Shown piece by piece: positions 1 through 10,689 of a stretch of 29,598 nucleotides of DNA. The position numbers and the translations under genes are program-made. This DNA comes from Plantago elongata (taxonomy: Eukaryota; Streptophyta; Magnoliopsida; Lamiales; Plantaginaceae). Under the pieces are notes generated by a model. The model made no database searches. It saw nothing but the letters and a program-made list of their open reading frames with translations, and had not been told where the DNA came from. Every line of letters starts with the position of its first letter. The first letter of the stretch is position 1. The stretch covers positions 1 to 29,598 of the forward strand of contig JAYMSP010001696.1 in NCBI GenBank assembly GCA_036897095.1, written 5' to 3'.

Positions 1-16
1 ATATATATATATATAT
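1..16. repeat. AT dinucleotide microsatellite
   Basis: Eight AT units at the left edge of the window; the true left boundary lies outside it. The bases from here to about 457 are AT-rich intergenic DNA in which I see no gene or recognisable element. Confidence 0.85.
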
Positions 17-457
17 GTATCAATGTATGTACACAACAGAGAAAAGTTTATGACGATACACTTGAAGAAATTTGAGTTGCAAGTCACATTATTTTTTAAA
101 TGATTGCTTAGGCTAAATGTGGGAAGCAGCTAATAATTATTCACAGTTCCTTTTGGGTCCTCAACGTGTCTAAATTAATCATGATTATTGTTCCCCCTTG
201 TCTTTGCATGATCTCCATGAAGTTCTAAAGTTATGACCATGTTTTCTCTATAAATTAAAATTAACACGACATGCAAATACCGAGATTTCTAAGGTTTTCA
301 AACTATTATATGATAAATTGAGATTGAGACTATATCATTTTAGTGTATGGTTTTGCACATCTATTGGATGCAAAGTACCACGCGCAACTTGAAAAAACAA
401 AGAGTTGCATATCATTAGTAATGTAACCTCTACATATGGGTCGTACACAAAATATTA

Positions 458-937
458 TGTTTCGAGTTCCATTTCGGTCCGCTCTAATGAAAGTGGCTAA
501 GTTCGTCTAGAGACCCAGTAGCTATGGATTATCTCTTTAATAGTTAATTCTATCTTATTTTAAGCAATTAGTAACTGTCTAGATTAGCAAGTCAGAGAAT
601 AAAGGCAGAGTATCTACAGAGTCTTCTATTCATATAATTAGTCTCTTGTTAGGTAACTTTAGATTTTAGCATATCTTTTCAATATCTTATATCCATTAAG
701 ACTCTTGACTACCTGGAATACTTTGTCAGGTAGCAAGTATAAATAAGATCATATGGCTTAATCCTAATTTATGCGAATATTTTTGAAGACACATATTTCC
801 ATCACCCCGACCGCGTTGCGTGCACCGGCTAGGGCAAACCCTATCCGCGAACCTACCCCTTCAATGGGTGATCAATCCGCCACCCCAGTGGCAAGGCTTA
901 CTAATTCGTACCACGAATTAAAAATAACGTCTCATCA
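458..937 (+). repeat. 5' LTR of the small retrotransposon
   Basis: It aligns along its length with 2300-2814. Shared stretches include the words around AAGTGGCTAAGTTCGTCTAG, GATTAGCAAGTCAGAGAATAAA and CTACCTGGAATACTTTGTCA. A TATAAATA box at 738-745 is conserved in the other copy (2590-2597) and is a likely LTR promoter. Compared with the right LTR it lacks about 9 bases just after its TGTT start. Confidence 0.85.
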
Positions 938-939
938 AT

Positions 940-952
940 TAGTATCAGAGCA
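940..952 (+). other. Primer-binding site, initiator Met-tRNA type
   Basis: TTAGTATCAGAGC differs at one base from TGGTATCAGAGC once the TT/TG start is allowed for. It lies immediately 3' of the left LTR, where the minus-strand primer site of a plant LTR element is expected. Confidence 0.75.
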
Positions 953-1007
953 GGACGATACCACAGGAGCACTACCACCGTCAACCGTGAAGAAGCGGCT
1001 CTAAAAG

Positions 1008-1409
1008 CTTTAAGATTCGGTTCAGGACATCCATGCTATGCTAGCACGAATGGCGGCAACTGGCAATAAGGAGAAGAAGGAGGTGGTTGCGCGACATGAG
1101 GAGGTGTGGAGGCAGGAAGCAGCGCAGTGAAAGGCAGAGGCGGCGGCACTGTGCACAGAGGAAGAAAGGATGCGAAAGGAAGAAGAGGAGGCGGAGGATG
1201 AGGAAGGCAAGGAGATGACCGAAGAAGAATAGGTCGACAAGGGCATGGCAGAGGAAGAGGTGGTCGACAGGTTGAAAGAAGGTGACGGGGAAGGCCAATT
1301 CGGCGTGAAGGAGGCAAATCGGAGCTCAACTCGAGCTCCAATGGCAGCGGAAACCCTAACATGGAGTTGGGGAATAAGCGATTTGGACCGTCTTTTGGCT
1401 GCACGATAT
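1008..1409 (+). pseudogene. Decayed ORF in the retroelement, Glu/Lys-rich coiled-coil type
   Basis: One frame through this stretch encodes a strongly charged Glu/Lys/Arg/Ala-rich segment that would form a long helix or coiled coil, interrupted by two in-frame stops (TGA at 1128-1130, TAG at 1230-1232). The high GC content and A/G-rich strand contrast with the AT-rich flanks. Its place just after the primer-binding site is where gag begins in LTR elements, so a gag-like origin is reasonable, but I see no CCHC zinc knuckle and cannot assign a family. A fragment of a captured host gene is the alternative. Confidence 0.45.
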
Positions 1410-1788
1410 TCCGACTGAACCGGGAAAACCAAACCAGACTGGCAAATCAAGGGGCGTCTGGAGCGGAAGGAGCGCACCAGAATGGCAACACGCCTGCTTG
1501 GTGTGTGAGAGCGCGTGAGGCAGCTGCAAGACGCGTGGGTTGCTTGGGAGAAGTGTGACGGCGCGTGCAGAGAACATGAGGGTCATGGCGGTGCGTGGAA
1601 GTCCAGATCGGCTCGTTGCGCCCGTTAAGGTGGAGGCTATGAAGGTGGCTTTCCTGGAGGGGTCTTGGCCGGAAGATGGGAAAGGCGACGCATAATTGGT
1701 GGAGCTCCGAAGGCACCAGGAGAAGGGAGATGGTGGGCAAAGGTTCTTGGGGAACATCGGTGACGTCTCCTTGGGCGCGAGGAAATGA

Positions 1789-2208
1789 AAGGATGCTGGG
1801 GAAACCCTAGGTGGGCAAGAGGCGGCCGAAACCCTAGCTGGGGACGACTCTAACGAGGCTAAGATAAGAAAGAGGAGTTGGCTAACACCCGACTTTGATT
1901 TCACCGGAGGCGGTCCGATCAAGGACTATGGAGGAGAGGCTTATGCCTTGAGGTTTTCGGGCAAGGTGGGTGAACTCCCGGCGGCTATCCTGGTTAACCC
2001 CGGTACATTCTACAACCCATCATACTTCTTTCCTTCCACAACGACACCGGTTTCTTTTTCAGCAGCCATGACCGTTCCGGCCTCAACAGCTTGGCTATCT
2101 GAGGTTCAAGTCCAATCCATAGAGGTGGTCTGCATCTCCAGTATTGAGGAAGACCGTGAATCGCGGATTAGCCCAGCAAGGTTGCAGCGTGGGAAGGTGA
2201 AGTTCTGA
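1789..2208 (+). pseudogene. Open frame in the retroelement interior, unknown product
   Basis: An open stretch of about 140 codons ends in TGA at 2206-2208. Its second half reads like real protein, with a Gly-rich segment around FTGGGPIKDYGGEAYALRF and a Pro/Ser/Thr/Phe-rich segment after it. There is no ATG at the head of the open stretch; the first possible start in the open part lies well inside it. I do not recognise the family. It may be the remains of the element's own gag-like protein or a captured host exon. The stop upstream, and the lack of a continuous frame with the first decayed ORF, argue that it no longer works. Confidence 0.4.
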
Positions 2209-2299
2209 GCATGGCTAGCGGACAAGGAAACTCCTGGGACGAAGTAAAAGTGCGGCTTTGCAGAGACTTGGGGACAAGTCTCGTCTTCAGGAAGGGTAT

Positions 2300-2814
2300 T
2301 GTTGGAACTTTTTCGAGTTCCAGTTCGGCTCGCTCTAAAGAAAGTGGCTAAGTTCGTCTAGAGGCCCAGTAACGATGGAGTATCTCTTTAATATTCTATT
2401 CTATCTTATTTTAATTAATTAGATTCTGTCTTGATTAGCAAGTCAGAGAATAAATGCAGAGTAGCTGCAAGAGTCTTCTATTTCTAGAATTAGTCTCTTG
2501 TTAGGTAACTCTATATTCTAGTAGATCTTTTCAATTTCTTATTTCAATTAGAACTCTTGACTACCTGGAATACTTTGTCAGGTAGCAAGTATAAATATGA
2601 CCTAGGGATTAACCCTAATTTATGTGAATATTTATGAAGACAGATATTTCCAGCACATCGACCGCGTTGCACGCACAAGCTAGACAAACCCTATCCGTGA
2701 ACCTGCCTCTTTAATGGGCGAATCCGCTCTTTTAAACAACCAATCTGCCACTTCAGTAGCAAAGCTTACTAATACGTACAATAAATTAACGATGGAAAAA
2801 CTAACATCACATCA
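2300..2814 (+). repeat. 3' LTR of the small retrotransposon
   Basis: It starts TGTTGGAAC, a common Ty1/copia LTR beginning, and ends near CATCA or CACA. It is somewhat longer than the left copy through small insertions, one around 2725-2745. It carries the conserved TATAAATA at 2590-2597. Confidence 0.85.
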
Positions 2815-4824
2815 CATAATTTCAAAGAGTAACACTAAATTAAGTTATAAACAAAATTCTCTATTTCTTGAATGATGGAGTGTTATATATGCATAATGTC
2901 ACACTCTGAAAAGTGCGTTGACTAACTATTAATACACACTGTTTGTATCTAAAAGGTTTAATCACGGGGTGTAGAATGATGAATAAATAATCACGTCACG
3001 AGACGAAACACTTTTGATTTCGGGACAAAAATAATTTAGGAGCCAGTCATAATAATAATAATAAGATCAAATTCAGAATCCATATATATTGAGCGAGGAC
3101 CTGGAAAAAGTAGTCACGGGTTGCCTATGCATAAATATATTAATAATATAAAAATAGCACTTTTTTCACTGAAAATTTTATTAAACAATATAATAAATAT
3201 AATAAATCTCATATTATCCTGTTAAAATATCATCACACTTATAAAAGTTTCGTTTTATTTTTAGAACTTATTTAAACTTCTCTATTTTATAACAATATAA
3301 TATATCTTCAATTATCATGTTAAATTGTCATTCACTATTGCAATTTGTTTAGCACTTCTTTATTACTCTCCACCAATTGACTACTAAAAAACGTTATTTT
3401 AAATTTTCTCCGCTAACAACCTCACACCACGTACAACACTCCTTCAGAGTTTTTACAGATGCAGTCCAAAATATTTTGTCTAAAAAAATTAAAAACACAT
3501 TAGAATCATATCAGTCTAGGTGAACGTTATGGTTGTTGATTGGGTTAAAACAAAGAAACCAAGCTAGAACTATTTAGAAGATGTAAATAGTTTTTGAATA
3601 GTTTTAGACTTTTGATTTTTTGGTGTGTATTGTATAATTAACAAGACTCAAGTCATTCCATGCATATGTATTCATTTTTATAAATAAATATTTGTATTTC
3701 GTCGTTCTTTTTAAAATATTATTAAATGATGGATAGTTATATATTTACGATTAAGATTATCTCATATAATTCCTCAAACTACTAAATAATGTATGCACCT
3801 CACAACTTATAAGAAATAGTAAAATGTCTACATTCACATAAATTACTAATTTTAAATTGGTCCAAGTCAACTTATCCAACAGATAAATTGAAGAAACTAT
3901 TTCACTTATAAATAAATAATATTTAAAATTCCGCTACTTTCTAAATTAACTTGTGTATAAAATGTGTAGATTCTTTTTGCATTTACCCATCCAAGACTAG
4001 TCTTATGAAACATAATATATGAGTTCATACGTAATTTAAGTTTGATTAATTTTATAAAATTTATAGACACCGCATCTAGTGCGGTGTATTATACATGTAT
4101 TATTTTTAGTAAATATAATAAAATGAACTTTTTAGGATAATCGGACATAAAATAAGAAACTACTAATTAAGTATGCAATTGTTTAATTAGGATGGTAATG
4201 TTATCTTCTTACAAATTTGCCAGTATATATATTATGGTGTACTATATGGTAATATGAACATGTAAAAGCTGATGGCATATATAAACCAGATTCAAATATT
4301 TCAAAGTTGCCAATTTTCTGACTGGAGATGTTACTTTGTCTTTCTACCTGGATCTTTGTATTTAGAACAGAATCTCCAACAGTTAGTCAACATTAATGCA
4401 AAGAAGCAATGCTCACTCATGTGTATCTTGTGAAGAAATATTGAACGATTTCTACTTATTTGAAACGAAATTTGTCTGTCATAGAATTAAAAAGATTGGG
4501 TTTGAACAAGTTCAATAGGTTTAAAGTGCGGCTTTTAACTGAATTACACTTCTTTCAATAAAATGTTTATTGTGCATCTTCAGTTGCGTTGAACAAAACT
4601 CATTTAAGAGTCAAATAATGAACTTTGAATTACATAAAAGTTTGGGTGTTTATAAACGATATTAATTTGATTTCTTCGACTTCAATTTTATACCAAACAT
4701 TCTCTAAATATATATAACCATACCTTTTTATAACTATAGTCGTTATTCTAAACACTTTGAATTGTAATTTGCATATGTGTAGTATTATTTACATAATTTG
4801 TTAGATGTTTGCCGAAGTGGTTAA
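2815..4824. other. AT-rich intergenic stretch without a recognised gene
   Basis: No credible coding frame is visible on either strand. There is an AAT-type microsatellite at about 3049-3063 and much simple AT-rich sequence. At 4811-4826 the text resembles a tRNA A box but has no partner B box; it ends where the MITE at 4825 begins. Confidence 0.6.
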
Positions 4825-5075
4825 GGGGCTGATTGGCATGCGACTTAAATGTCACGATTTAAATGTTTGAATAGTGATTGGAATTGTAGTGGGATTGTTA
4901 AAATTGTGTTTGGTATAAAATTGTAATTGAATAAAGTATTATAGGTTTGTTATATAGGTACAGAAAAATGTTGCTACTGTAGAGGCATTTCGATTTTCGG
5001 CATTTAAATGACATAACAAACACAAATTTCCGAGTAGCATCGAAACGGGCATTTAGATGTTATTCTAATCGGCCC
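4825..5075. mobile_element. Tourist-like (PIF/Harbinger) MITE, copy 1
   Basis: The left end GGGGCTGATTGGC and the right end, read inward as GGGCCGATTAG, form imperfect terminal inverted repeats. Both ends are bordered by TAA (4822-4824 and 5076-5078), the 3-bp target duplication typical of PIF/Harbinger elements. The 251-bp interior has no coding capacity, and subterminal ATTTAAATG-like words recur on both sides. It must have been moved by a transposase encoded elsewhere. It belongs to the same broad family as the copies at 5273-5426 and 26769-26917. Confidence 0.85.
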
Positions 5076-5272
5076 TAAAAGTTTAATAAGGATTTTCTTT
5101 TTCTTTTTAATTATTAGAAACATCCAAAAGACAACTAAAAGTGTAGGACCAAGGTAGAAGGTGAATTTAGTGAAAAACACATTACCAGCGATGTCATTCA
5201 AACACCCGGCCACCACTCGTAGTTACAACTTACAATTAACTCCTGCTAAAATTAAACTTGGATATTTGATAA

Positions 5273-5426
5273 GGGACGGTATATAATTTGAATGGATATT
5301 TGAAAGAATTTTGATGAAATTGTATTTGAAATGAAATTGAAATGGGAGTATTTAAAGTGTATTTTAGACAAAATTAATGTTCACCAAATCAAATAGATCA
5401 ATTTTAATCTCATGCCAAACGCCTCC
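5273..5426 (-). mobile_element. Tourist-like MITE, copy 2 (degenerate, inverted)
   Basis: The interior (GAATTTTGATGAAATTGTATT onward, then AAATTGAAATGGGAGTATTT) is close to the reverse complement of the element at 26769-26917. The ends are worn: GGGACGG on the left, CGCCTCC on the right, with TAA to the left but no exact TAA to the right. It lies about 200 bp from copy 1. The boundaries are estimates. Confidence 0.65.
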
Positions 5427-7422
5427 AAGTAAATGGAATAATGTGGGGCTAAACGCGGTTATGTTCCATAAGAAAAGCACAATCCCCCAAATTAGTATAT
5501 TTAATAAAAATGAATGAAATGGTTAGATCCTACTACTATATTTTGACTTTAAGTGTGAATGAGTTGTATAGAATATCTATATGGAATAATGTAGTAGTAT
5601 TAATAAATATTTAATTTAAACAATATAAAATAAACTGGAAGGTCATCAAACACGATACATTCTGACAAGAAAGTGCCAAAATGCAACATCGTGCATGGAG
5701 AGAAACCCCAGACACACACTTTTAGACACAAACAAAGTCATTGCTAGCTACTTGTGTATTATTAAATACAATACAATATGATACCACAATACAAATTACT
5801 TCACCCTATGCTATACTACTACAAAACATACAGATAAATACATGCATAAGCATCGCACCTTTTAACTATTCCCCACACATTATTTCACCTTCCCCATCAC
5901 CATTTATAACGGTTAAGGGTGGTGTGTGCATTTTATGATTACTTCATAATAATAAAAAATGTTTTATAGACCGAATCTATAATGATCCACGTCATTTGTA
6001 AATTGAGTTTAAATGATTAAATTAATTTATGGTTAAGTAAATCGTGAAAAAAGTCGAGAAAATCATATAACTGAAGATTTCGGATAGAGCATGGTCAAAA
6101 TGAGTTCTTGACTGTTTATGAGCAATTCAACTTTCAATGTCAATTTACTCTTAGACCATAATAGATTTCCTTCCTGCGATAAATTATCTTGCTTTCGAAT
6201 GAATCATAAAATATGACAGGGTTATATATAGTGTTTTTAGAAGGGGATGCAAGGCATTCTTTTCCGAACATGGTGTTCGGACACAGATGATATTATGGTT
6301 CGGAGTATGTTTGGGGTGTAGTCATAGACTCTTGGCATATCATTCGATCGCACTTGTATAGTGCCCCTATAATAAAGAGATTTGTGATGATGTTCTCCAT
6401 CTTGTATAATTAACTTCTCAAAATTGCATATCGACCACACAATAATACTCGAATTCCACCTGATATGGTTTATGTTAAGCTCTTCAGATCATGTAGATAA
6501 TTTATGGCCCTGTTTGCCATACCCCTGGAGCAGTCCACTTAAATTGAATATTTTGTACATAAAAGATTCAATTTCAATTCCACTCAAATTCTATCCTAAT
6601 AATTTCTATTTGATTAATTGAAACTGAAACGAATTTATATATACTCCTTTATAAGGACCAGGACCAGCTAATTTGTCAGGAAGAGTAGAAAATGATTGTG
6701 TTGGGTAGTAGATCTTCGACTTTTACAATGTCTAGTCTGTAGATCCAATCTGCTAAAATTCTAGGTACTGACCACCCCATTGCGTTTTTAGATCAAATTA
6801 CGATATTTCGCACTTTGTTTAATGATTCATGAATCGAGTTTAAGGTTATTAAAATATATCAAGCTCTAATGGCATGCCTCCACAATCATCATGCATTCTA
6901 GTCTCAATTTTCTTATTACTCTTTCCCCGTGATTGTAATTATTAAGAGTATGAAATAAATTATATATACATACTTTAACAAGTACTTGCCAACTCGGTAT
7001 ATAGAAGCATAGTAAAGTTTGTCTTGCCACATGGTTGGCGTGTGAGCTCGCATGGATAATCATACGCTGCGACAGTGGAAATTTTAGTTGCTCCGTAACG
7101 GCACCTCGCAGTTATATAAAAAAATTTACTTTTATTTATTATTATATTAATTTGAATATTAAAAATTTAAAGTGAAAAGAGACGTTTTTATTAAAAATAT
7201 GAGTAGAATAGTAAAACAGTGAAAAATACAAATGTGTACGAATAAAGGGTGATATTTGATGTATGAGAAAATATATCTTCACTAGTCTCATTTTGTAGAT
7301 CTCGAAAAAATATAAACAACGGTATAATTTTTATATTTTTTAAATAATAAAAAGAGAAAAAAAAGAGGTCCCATTTGAAGCCCAATAAAACAAATTACTC
7401 AATTGGTTGTATGAACTCCCCC
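5427..7422. other. AT-rich intergenic stretch, no gene recognised
   Basis: Only short open frames of low-complexity composition occur here. A 7-bp stem with a 3-base loop sits at 6264-6280 (CCGAACA / TGTTCGG). Around 6507-6530 a GGCCCTGTTTGCCAT word looks like the left end of another MITE, but I could not find a matching right end. Confidence 0.5.
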
Positions 7423-7474
7423 GCAACCGCACCACAGTGCGATAGTATTGTGGTTGCAGAGCATGCAACCGCAC
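7423..7474. repeat. Clustered inverted GCAACC/GGTTGC motifs
   Basis: GCAACCGCAC, GTGGTTGC and GCAACCGCAC follow each other in alternating orientation, so the stretch can fold on itself (for example GGTTGC at 7452-7457 with GCAACC at 7465-7470). It is GC-rich within AT-rich DNA. It may be a worn transposon terminus; no partner end was found. Confidence 0.45.
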
Positions 7475-7489
7475 ATCTACGTCTGCACC

Positions 7490-8511
7490 ATAGTGTGCAA
7501 TATGAGTGTTTGTGCTTATTTTTTAAAAAAGTTATTGGATCTTGAGTAATATGAAATGTTCAAATTAAGCGTTATCTATAATCCTTAATTTGGACGTTCA
7601 CCAATTTCTTTTACAATTAAAACTAGCACTACTGCTACATTGAAACTATCACTACTACATTATCAACATTATACGACTAAATAATAATCCAATTGTTCAT
7701 ATCAAATTAAATTTAACAAGTTAGTATACAACATTGTTCCCAAAAACATACAATTTCTCAAACTAGTCAAAATTAACAAAATTCATACATTTGTCCAAAT
7801 ATCAAATTAAACTATCTTTTTCATCATACTACATTTGTCAAAATTCAACTAAATCTTCTTCATCATACTACATTTGTCAAATTATCAAATTAAACTATCT
7901 TCATACTTCATACATATTAATTTCTAAATCTCAAAGTTAACACAATACATAATATTACCTAATCTAGCTACTACATACTTCATATAAACATGCAGTTGCT
8001 CAAATTAGTCGAAAATTACAAGATTCCCAAATTTTATAAAACTATGATTTTAGCCAAAATACCTTCGATTACGGAGAAATAAGTTGATGAAAGTTGAAAT
8101 TTGTACACCACCCGAGCTCCTTGTCCCAAGATCTTCAAGTAGAGTCTAAATTTGACCGGATTCGAGAGGAAATGACCGTAATCGGAAAAAAAAAGGGGGG
8201 AGGGAGAAAAGAGGAGCAGGGAGAATGAGAATTTTGCTCATCCCCGCTCCTCTTTTATTTTGTCACAACGATGGATAAGTTATCCGTCGCTGAGACGAAC
8301 TCAGTTCGTGAGTTCGTCTCAGCCTTTTTTTTCTTTCTTTATTTTTTATTAAAAATAGGGACGGAAATTTTATTCGTCGCTATTTAGCGACGAACTGACG
8401 AAGATAGTGTGGCAAATGGTCCATCAATAGACAGACCGATTCGTTGTTGAAAATAGCGACGAATAGCTTTCGTCTCTATTTTCGTCGCTATTCCCAACAA
8501 TTATTGTAGTG
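7490..8511 (-). mobile_element. CACTA/EnSpm transposon fragment, one terminus present
   Basis: Read on the minus strand from 8511, the sequence begins CACTACAATAATTG, matching the CACTACAA-type terminus of plant CACTA elements. It is followed by subterminal repeats of the core TAGCGACGAA in both orientations, as in EnSpm subterminal regions. Further in lie C/T-rich text and direct repeats of CATCATACTACATTTGTCAAA (7822 and 7861). No opposite CACTACAA end and no transposase exons are visible, so the left limit is a guess and the element is probably truncated. Because the other end is missing, the 3-bp target duplication cannot be tested. Confidence 0.7.
8207..8492. repeat. Stacked hairpins in the CACTA subterminal region
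   Basis: Perfect stems seen directly: 8207-8217 with 8246-8256 (11 bp, plus an inner ATGAG/CTCAT pair); 8273-8278 with 8280-8285; 8289-8303 with 8309-8323 (15 bp, 5-base loop, followed by a T-rich run); 8373-8382 with 8385-8394 (10 bp, 2-base loop); 8452-8463 with 8481-8492 (12 bp). The last two use the TAGCGACGAA word. Such inverted subterminal words are known transposase-binding sites in EnSpm elements; binding here is inferred. Confidence 0.8.
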
Positions 8512-8839
8512 AACGATACTACCCATATTCTCTGTAATATGTCCCATGTTTTCACATAAAATATGACTGCCGTTTTGTGCTATATTTTCTTACAACATCA
8601 TATTGAGTTCTGTTTTATTATTGTACACCTTGTGTTCTTACGTATATATACCATCTTTTCACCAATATACCACATGTTCTCATCAACATCCACTATATTT
8701 GCTATGAAATATTTGCTTAGCTCGTATAATTTTGTTTGCATCGTAGTCCACGTTCTCTACCATTTTACTTTTGTTATGTGTAATATTCACTATATTTGAA
8801 ATAGTTGTGCAATTTGCATATGAAAATCGTATTTGTAGT

Positions 8840-9290
8840 ATACTCCATGTTCTCTGCTATTTGACATATATTTTTTGCAGTTTGACCAATGATTACAGTG
8901 TAGTAGTCGATATGTTGTTTTCATGACATTCCATGTTCTCTGCTATTTGATCCATGATTCCTACATGTTGACTCATGACGACAATTTTGTAGTTGCTCCG
9001 CCATTATGAGGAATTTATTTGCATGACATTCCATGTTCTCTGCAATTTTCTCCATATTTTTTTGCAGGTTTGACCCATGATAACAATTTAGTAGTTAATA
9101 TGTCATTATGAGTAATATGTGTGCATGACATTACATGTTATCTATTATTTGCTCCATGTTTTATGCAGTTTAAACCATGATTGTAATGTATCAGTTGGTT
9201 TGCCAACATGTGGCATTTGTTTGCATAACATTTCATGTTATCTGCTATTTGAACCATAATATATGCAGTTTGTTTGATAACATAATTATC
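8840..9290. repeat. Degenerate tandem repeat, unit about 100 bp, five copies
   Basis: A core close to CATGACATTCCATGTTCTCTGCTATTTG recurs near 8844, 8931, 9031, 9133 and 9233, spaced 87-102 bases. Each copy is followed by a TTTGCAGTTTGACCCATGAT-like stretch. Copies differ by many substitutions, so the array is old. I see no coding frame through it. Confidence 0.75.
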
Positions 9291-9479
9291 CTTGCATGTA
9301 TAAACAATGATGATGTTGCACGTAGAAATTCTTAAAATTTGTGATTGAGTGATATTAATGCATCGAGGTTATTTGACGATGAAGGTTACCAAATTCATCA
9401 GCTTGAAGGAGGAGGAGGGGGAGTTATATATTCCTTTACTTTTACATATATGTATGAACACTAGTACAACATGATGTAA

Positions 9480-10020
9480 ATAAATGTTAACCATGTTTGC
9501 AAACATCTTTGCGATGATCTCAACAAATTAAAGCATGATCTCAATGTAAAACCATGATCTCAATCTCAACATATTACTCTACGATCTCAACTTATTATAC
9601 CGTTATCTAAACATATTACACCATGATCTAATATACCATCATCTAAATGTATTAAACTATATTCTCAAGTTTTCTTGAAAAGCCTGATCTCAACATATAA
9701 CACCATGATTTCAACTTATTGCATCATGATTTCAAACATTAAAAACTATGTTCTCAAGTTTTTCTTGAGAAACCATGATCTCAGCATATAACAACATGAT
9801 TTCAATATAACACCATGATTTCAACTTATTACAATATGAACTCAATACAATAAACTATGATATCTAAAAAGATTAAAACATGATCTCAACATACTAACTC
9901 ATGCATTCAAATATTACCCATATATTCTCAATTATAATACCCATGATCCTAAAATGTTAAACAATACTCTCAATATAACATAATGATATCAACATATTAA
10001 CCCATTATCATAACATATAT
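9480..10020. repeat. Short degenerate repeats, CATGATCTCAACATATT type
   Basis: The word CATGATCTCAA or CATGATTTCAA recurs many times at irregular spacings of roughly 15-35 bases, separated by ATATTA-like spacers. The core resembles that of the 100-bp repeat before it and the CATGTTCCCA repeats after it, so the three blocks may share an origin. There is no dyad repeat plus unique spacer pattern, so this is not a CRISPR array. Confidence 0.7.
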
Positions 10021-10379
10021 TTAAACTTGTACATCAAACAAATAATTAAGTATTCAATTACATTTAGAATCAAGTATTTTGTTCAGTTACACCTAACACT
10101 AAGGAAATTAATACATAAACAATCTTAAAAAATTAAAAGCTAATGTCACAAAGTAGTCCTTTCCTTTCTTCCCTTGGTACCTTTTTCCTGCCCTCCTTCT
10201 TAACTCTCACATAATTCCTTCAACAATAGGATTCATGCTTCTTCTATGATGTATCAACCTTCGTCTTTGATGCTTCAGCCTCCTTTTGTCAATGCCTTTG
10301 CCTCCTTCCCCTTTATCTTATTTCAACCTTCGAGTCATAAAACTAAAGCATAAAATTCATGTTCTTATAAAATAACTAC

Positions 10380-10680
10380 CCATGTTCGCAGAGAACCATC
10401 CATGTTCACAGGCATAAAAATCATATTCTCTCAGAGACACAAATTAACAAAACTAAAATATGAAACAAAACTAATGCATAAACTTCATGCTCCCAGAAAA
10501 CAGCAAGCCATGTTCCCAGATAAATTACACATATTTTCATGCAATAACATACATATTCCAAGAAAACAACCACAAACATATATTGCATAATGCATCAACA
10601 CGTAAACATAATGGCATGCCATGTTCCCAAGTAAATAACACATGTTCACAAGTAAATAACCTATGTTCCCAAACAAACAT
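10380..10680. repeat. Short degenerate repeats, CATGTTCCCAAGTAAATAACA type
   Basis: About ten variants of CATGTTC(C/A)CA followed by an A-rich spacer (AAGTAAATAACA, AGATAAATTACA, AGGCATAAAAATCA) occur in head-to-tail order. Open frames on both strands here simply reflect the low-complexity repeat and are not called as genes. Confidence 0.7.
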
Positions 10681-10689
10681 AGAATTCGT

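Larger units (their letters stand above)
458..2814 (+). mobile_element. Non-autonomous LTR retrotransposon (small, decayed)
   Basis: Two long direct repeats (about 458-937 and 2300-2814) flank a GC-richer interior of about 1.36 kb. The first repeat is followed at 940-952 by a near match to the primer-binding word TGGTATCAGAGC (initiator Met-tRNA), and the second is preceded by a short purine-rich tract ending at about 2297. No reverse transcriptase, integrase or protease motif is visible inside, and the interior is far too short to hold them, so the element would need enzymes supplied in trans. The TGTTGGAA start of the right LTR recalls Ty1/copia elements. The two LTRs differ by many substitutions and small indels, so the insertion is old. 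I could not find an intact 5-bp target duplication, so the outer ends are uncertain by about 10 bases. Confidence 0.85.

Noticed and set aside
1022-1922. Long minus-strand ORFs of 85-188 codons in the retroelement
   Set aside because: Ser/Pro/Leu-rich shadows of the A/G-rich plus strand; no family resemblance.
4811-4826. tRNA-like A box (GCCGAAGTGGTTAAGG)
   Set aside because: It resembles the start of a Leu or Ser tRNA, but no B box (GGTTCGAATCC type) or acceptor-stem partner follows, either before or after the MITE inserted right behind it.
6507-6640. Fourth MITE beginning GGCCCTGTTTGCCAT
   Set aside because: No matching inverted right end or target duplication could be found.
9480-10680. 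CRISPR-like array
   Set aside because: The repeats are degenerate and irregularly spaced, with no unique spacers of constant length, and this is a plant nuclear region.
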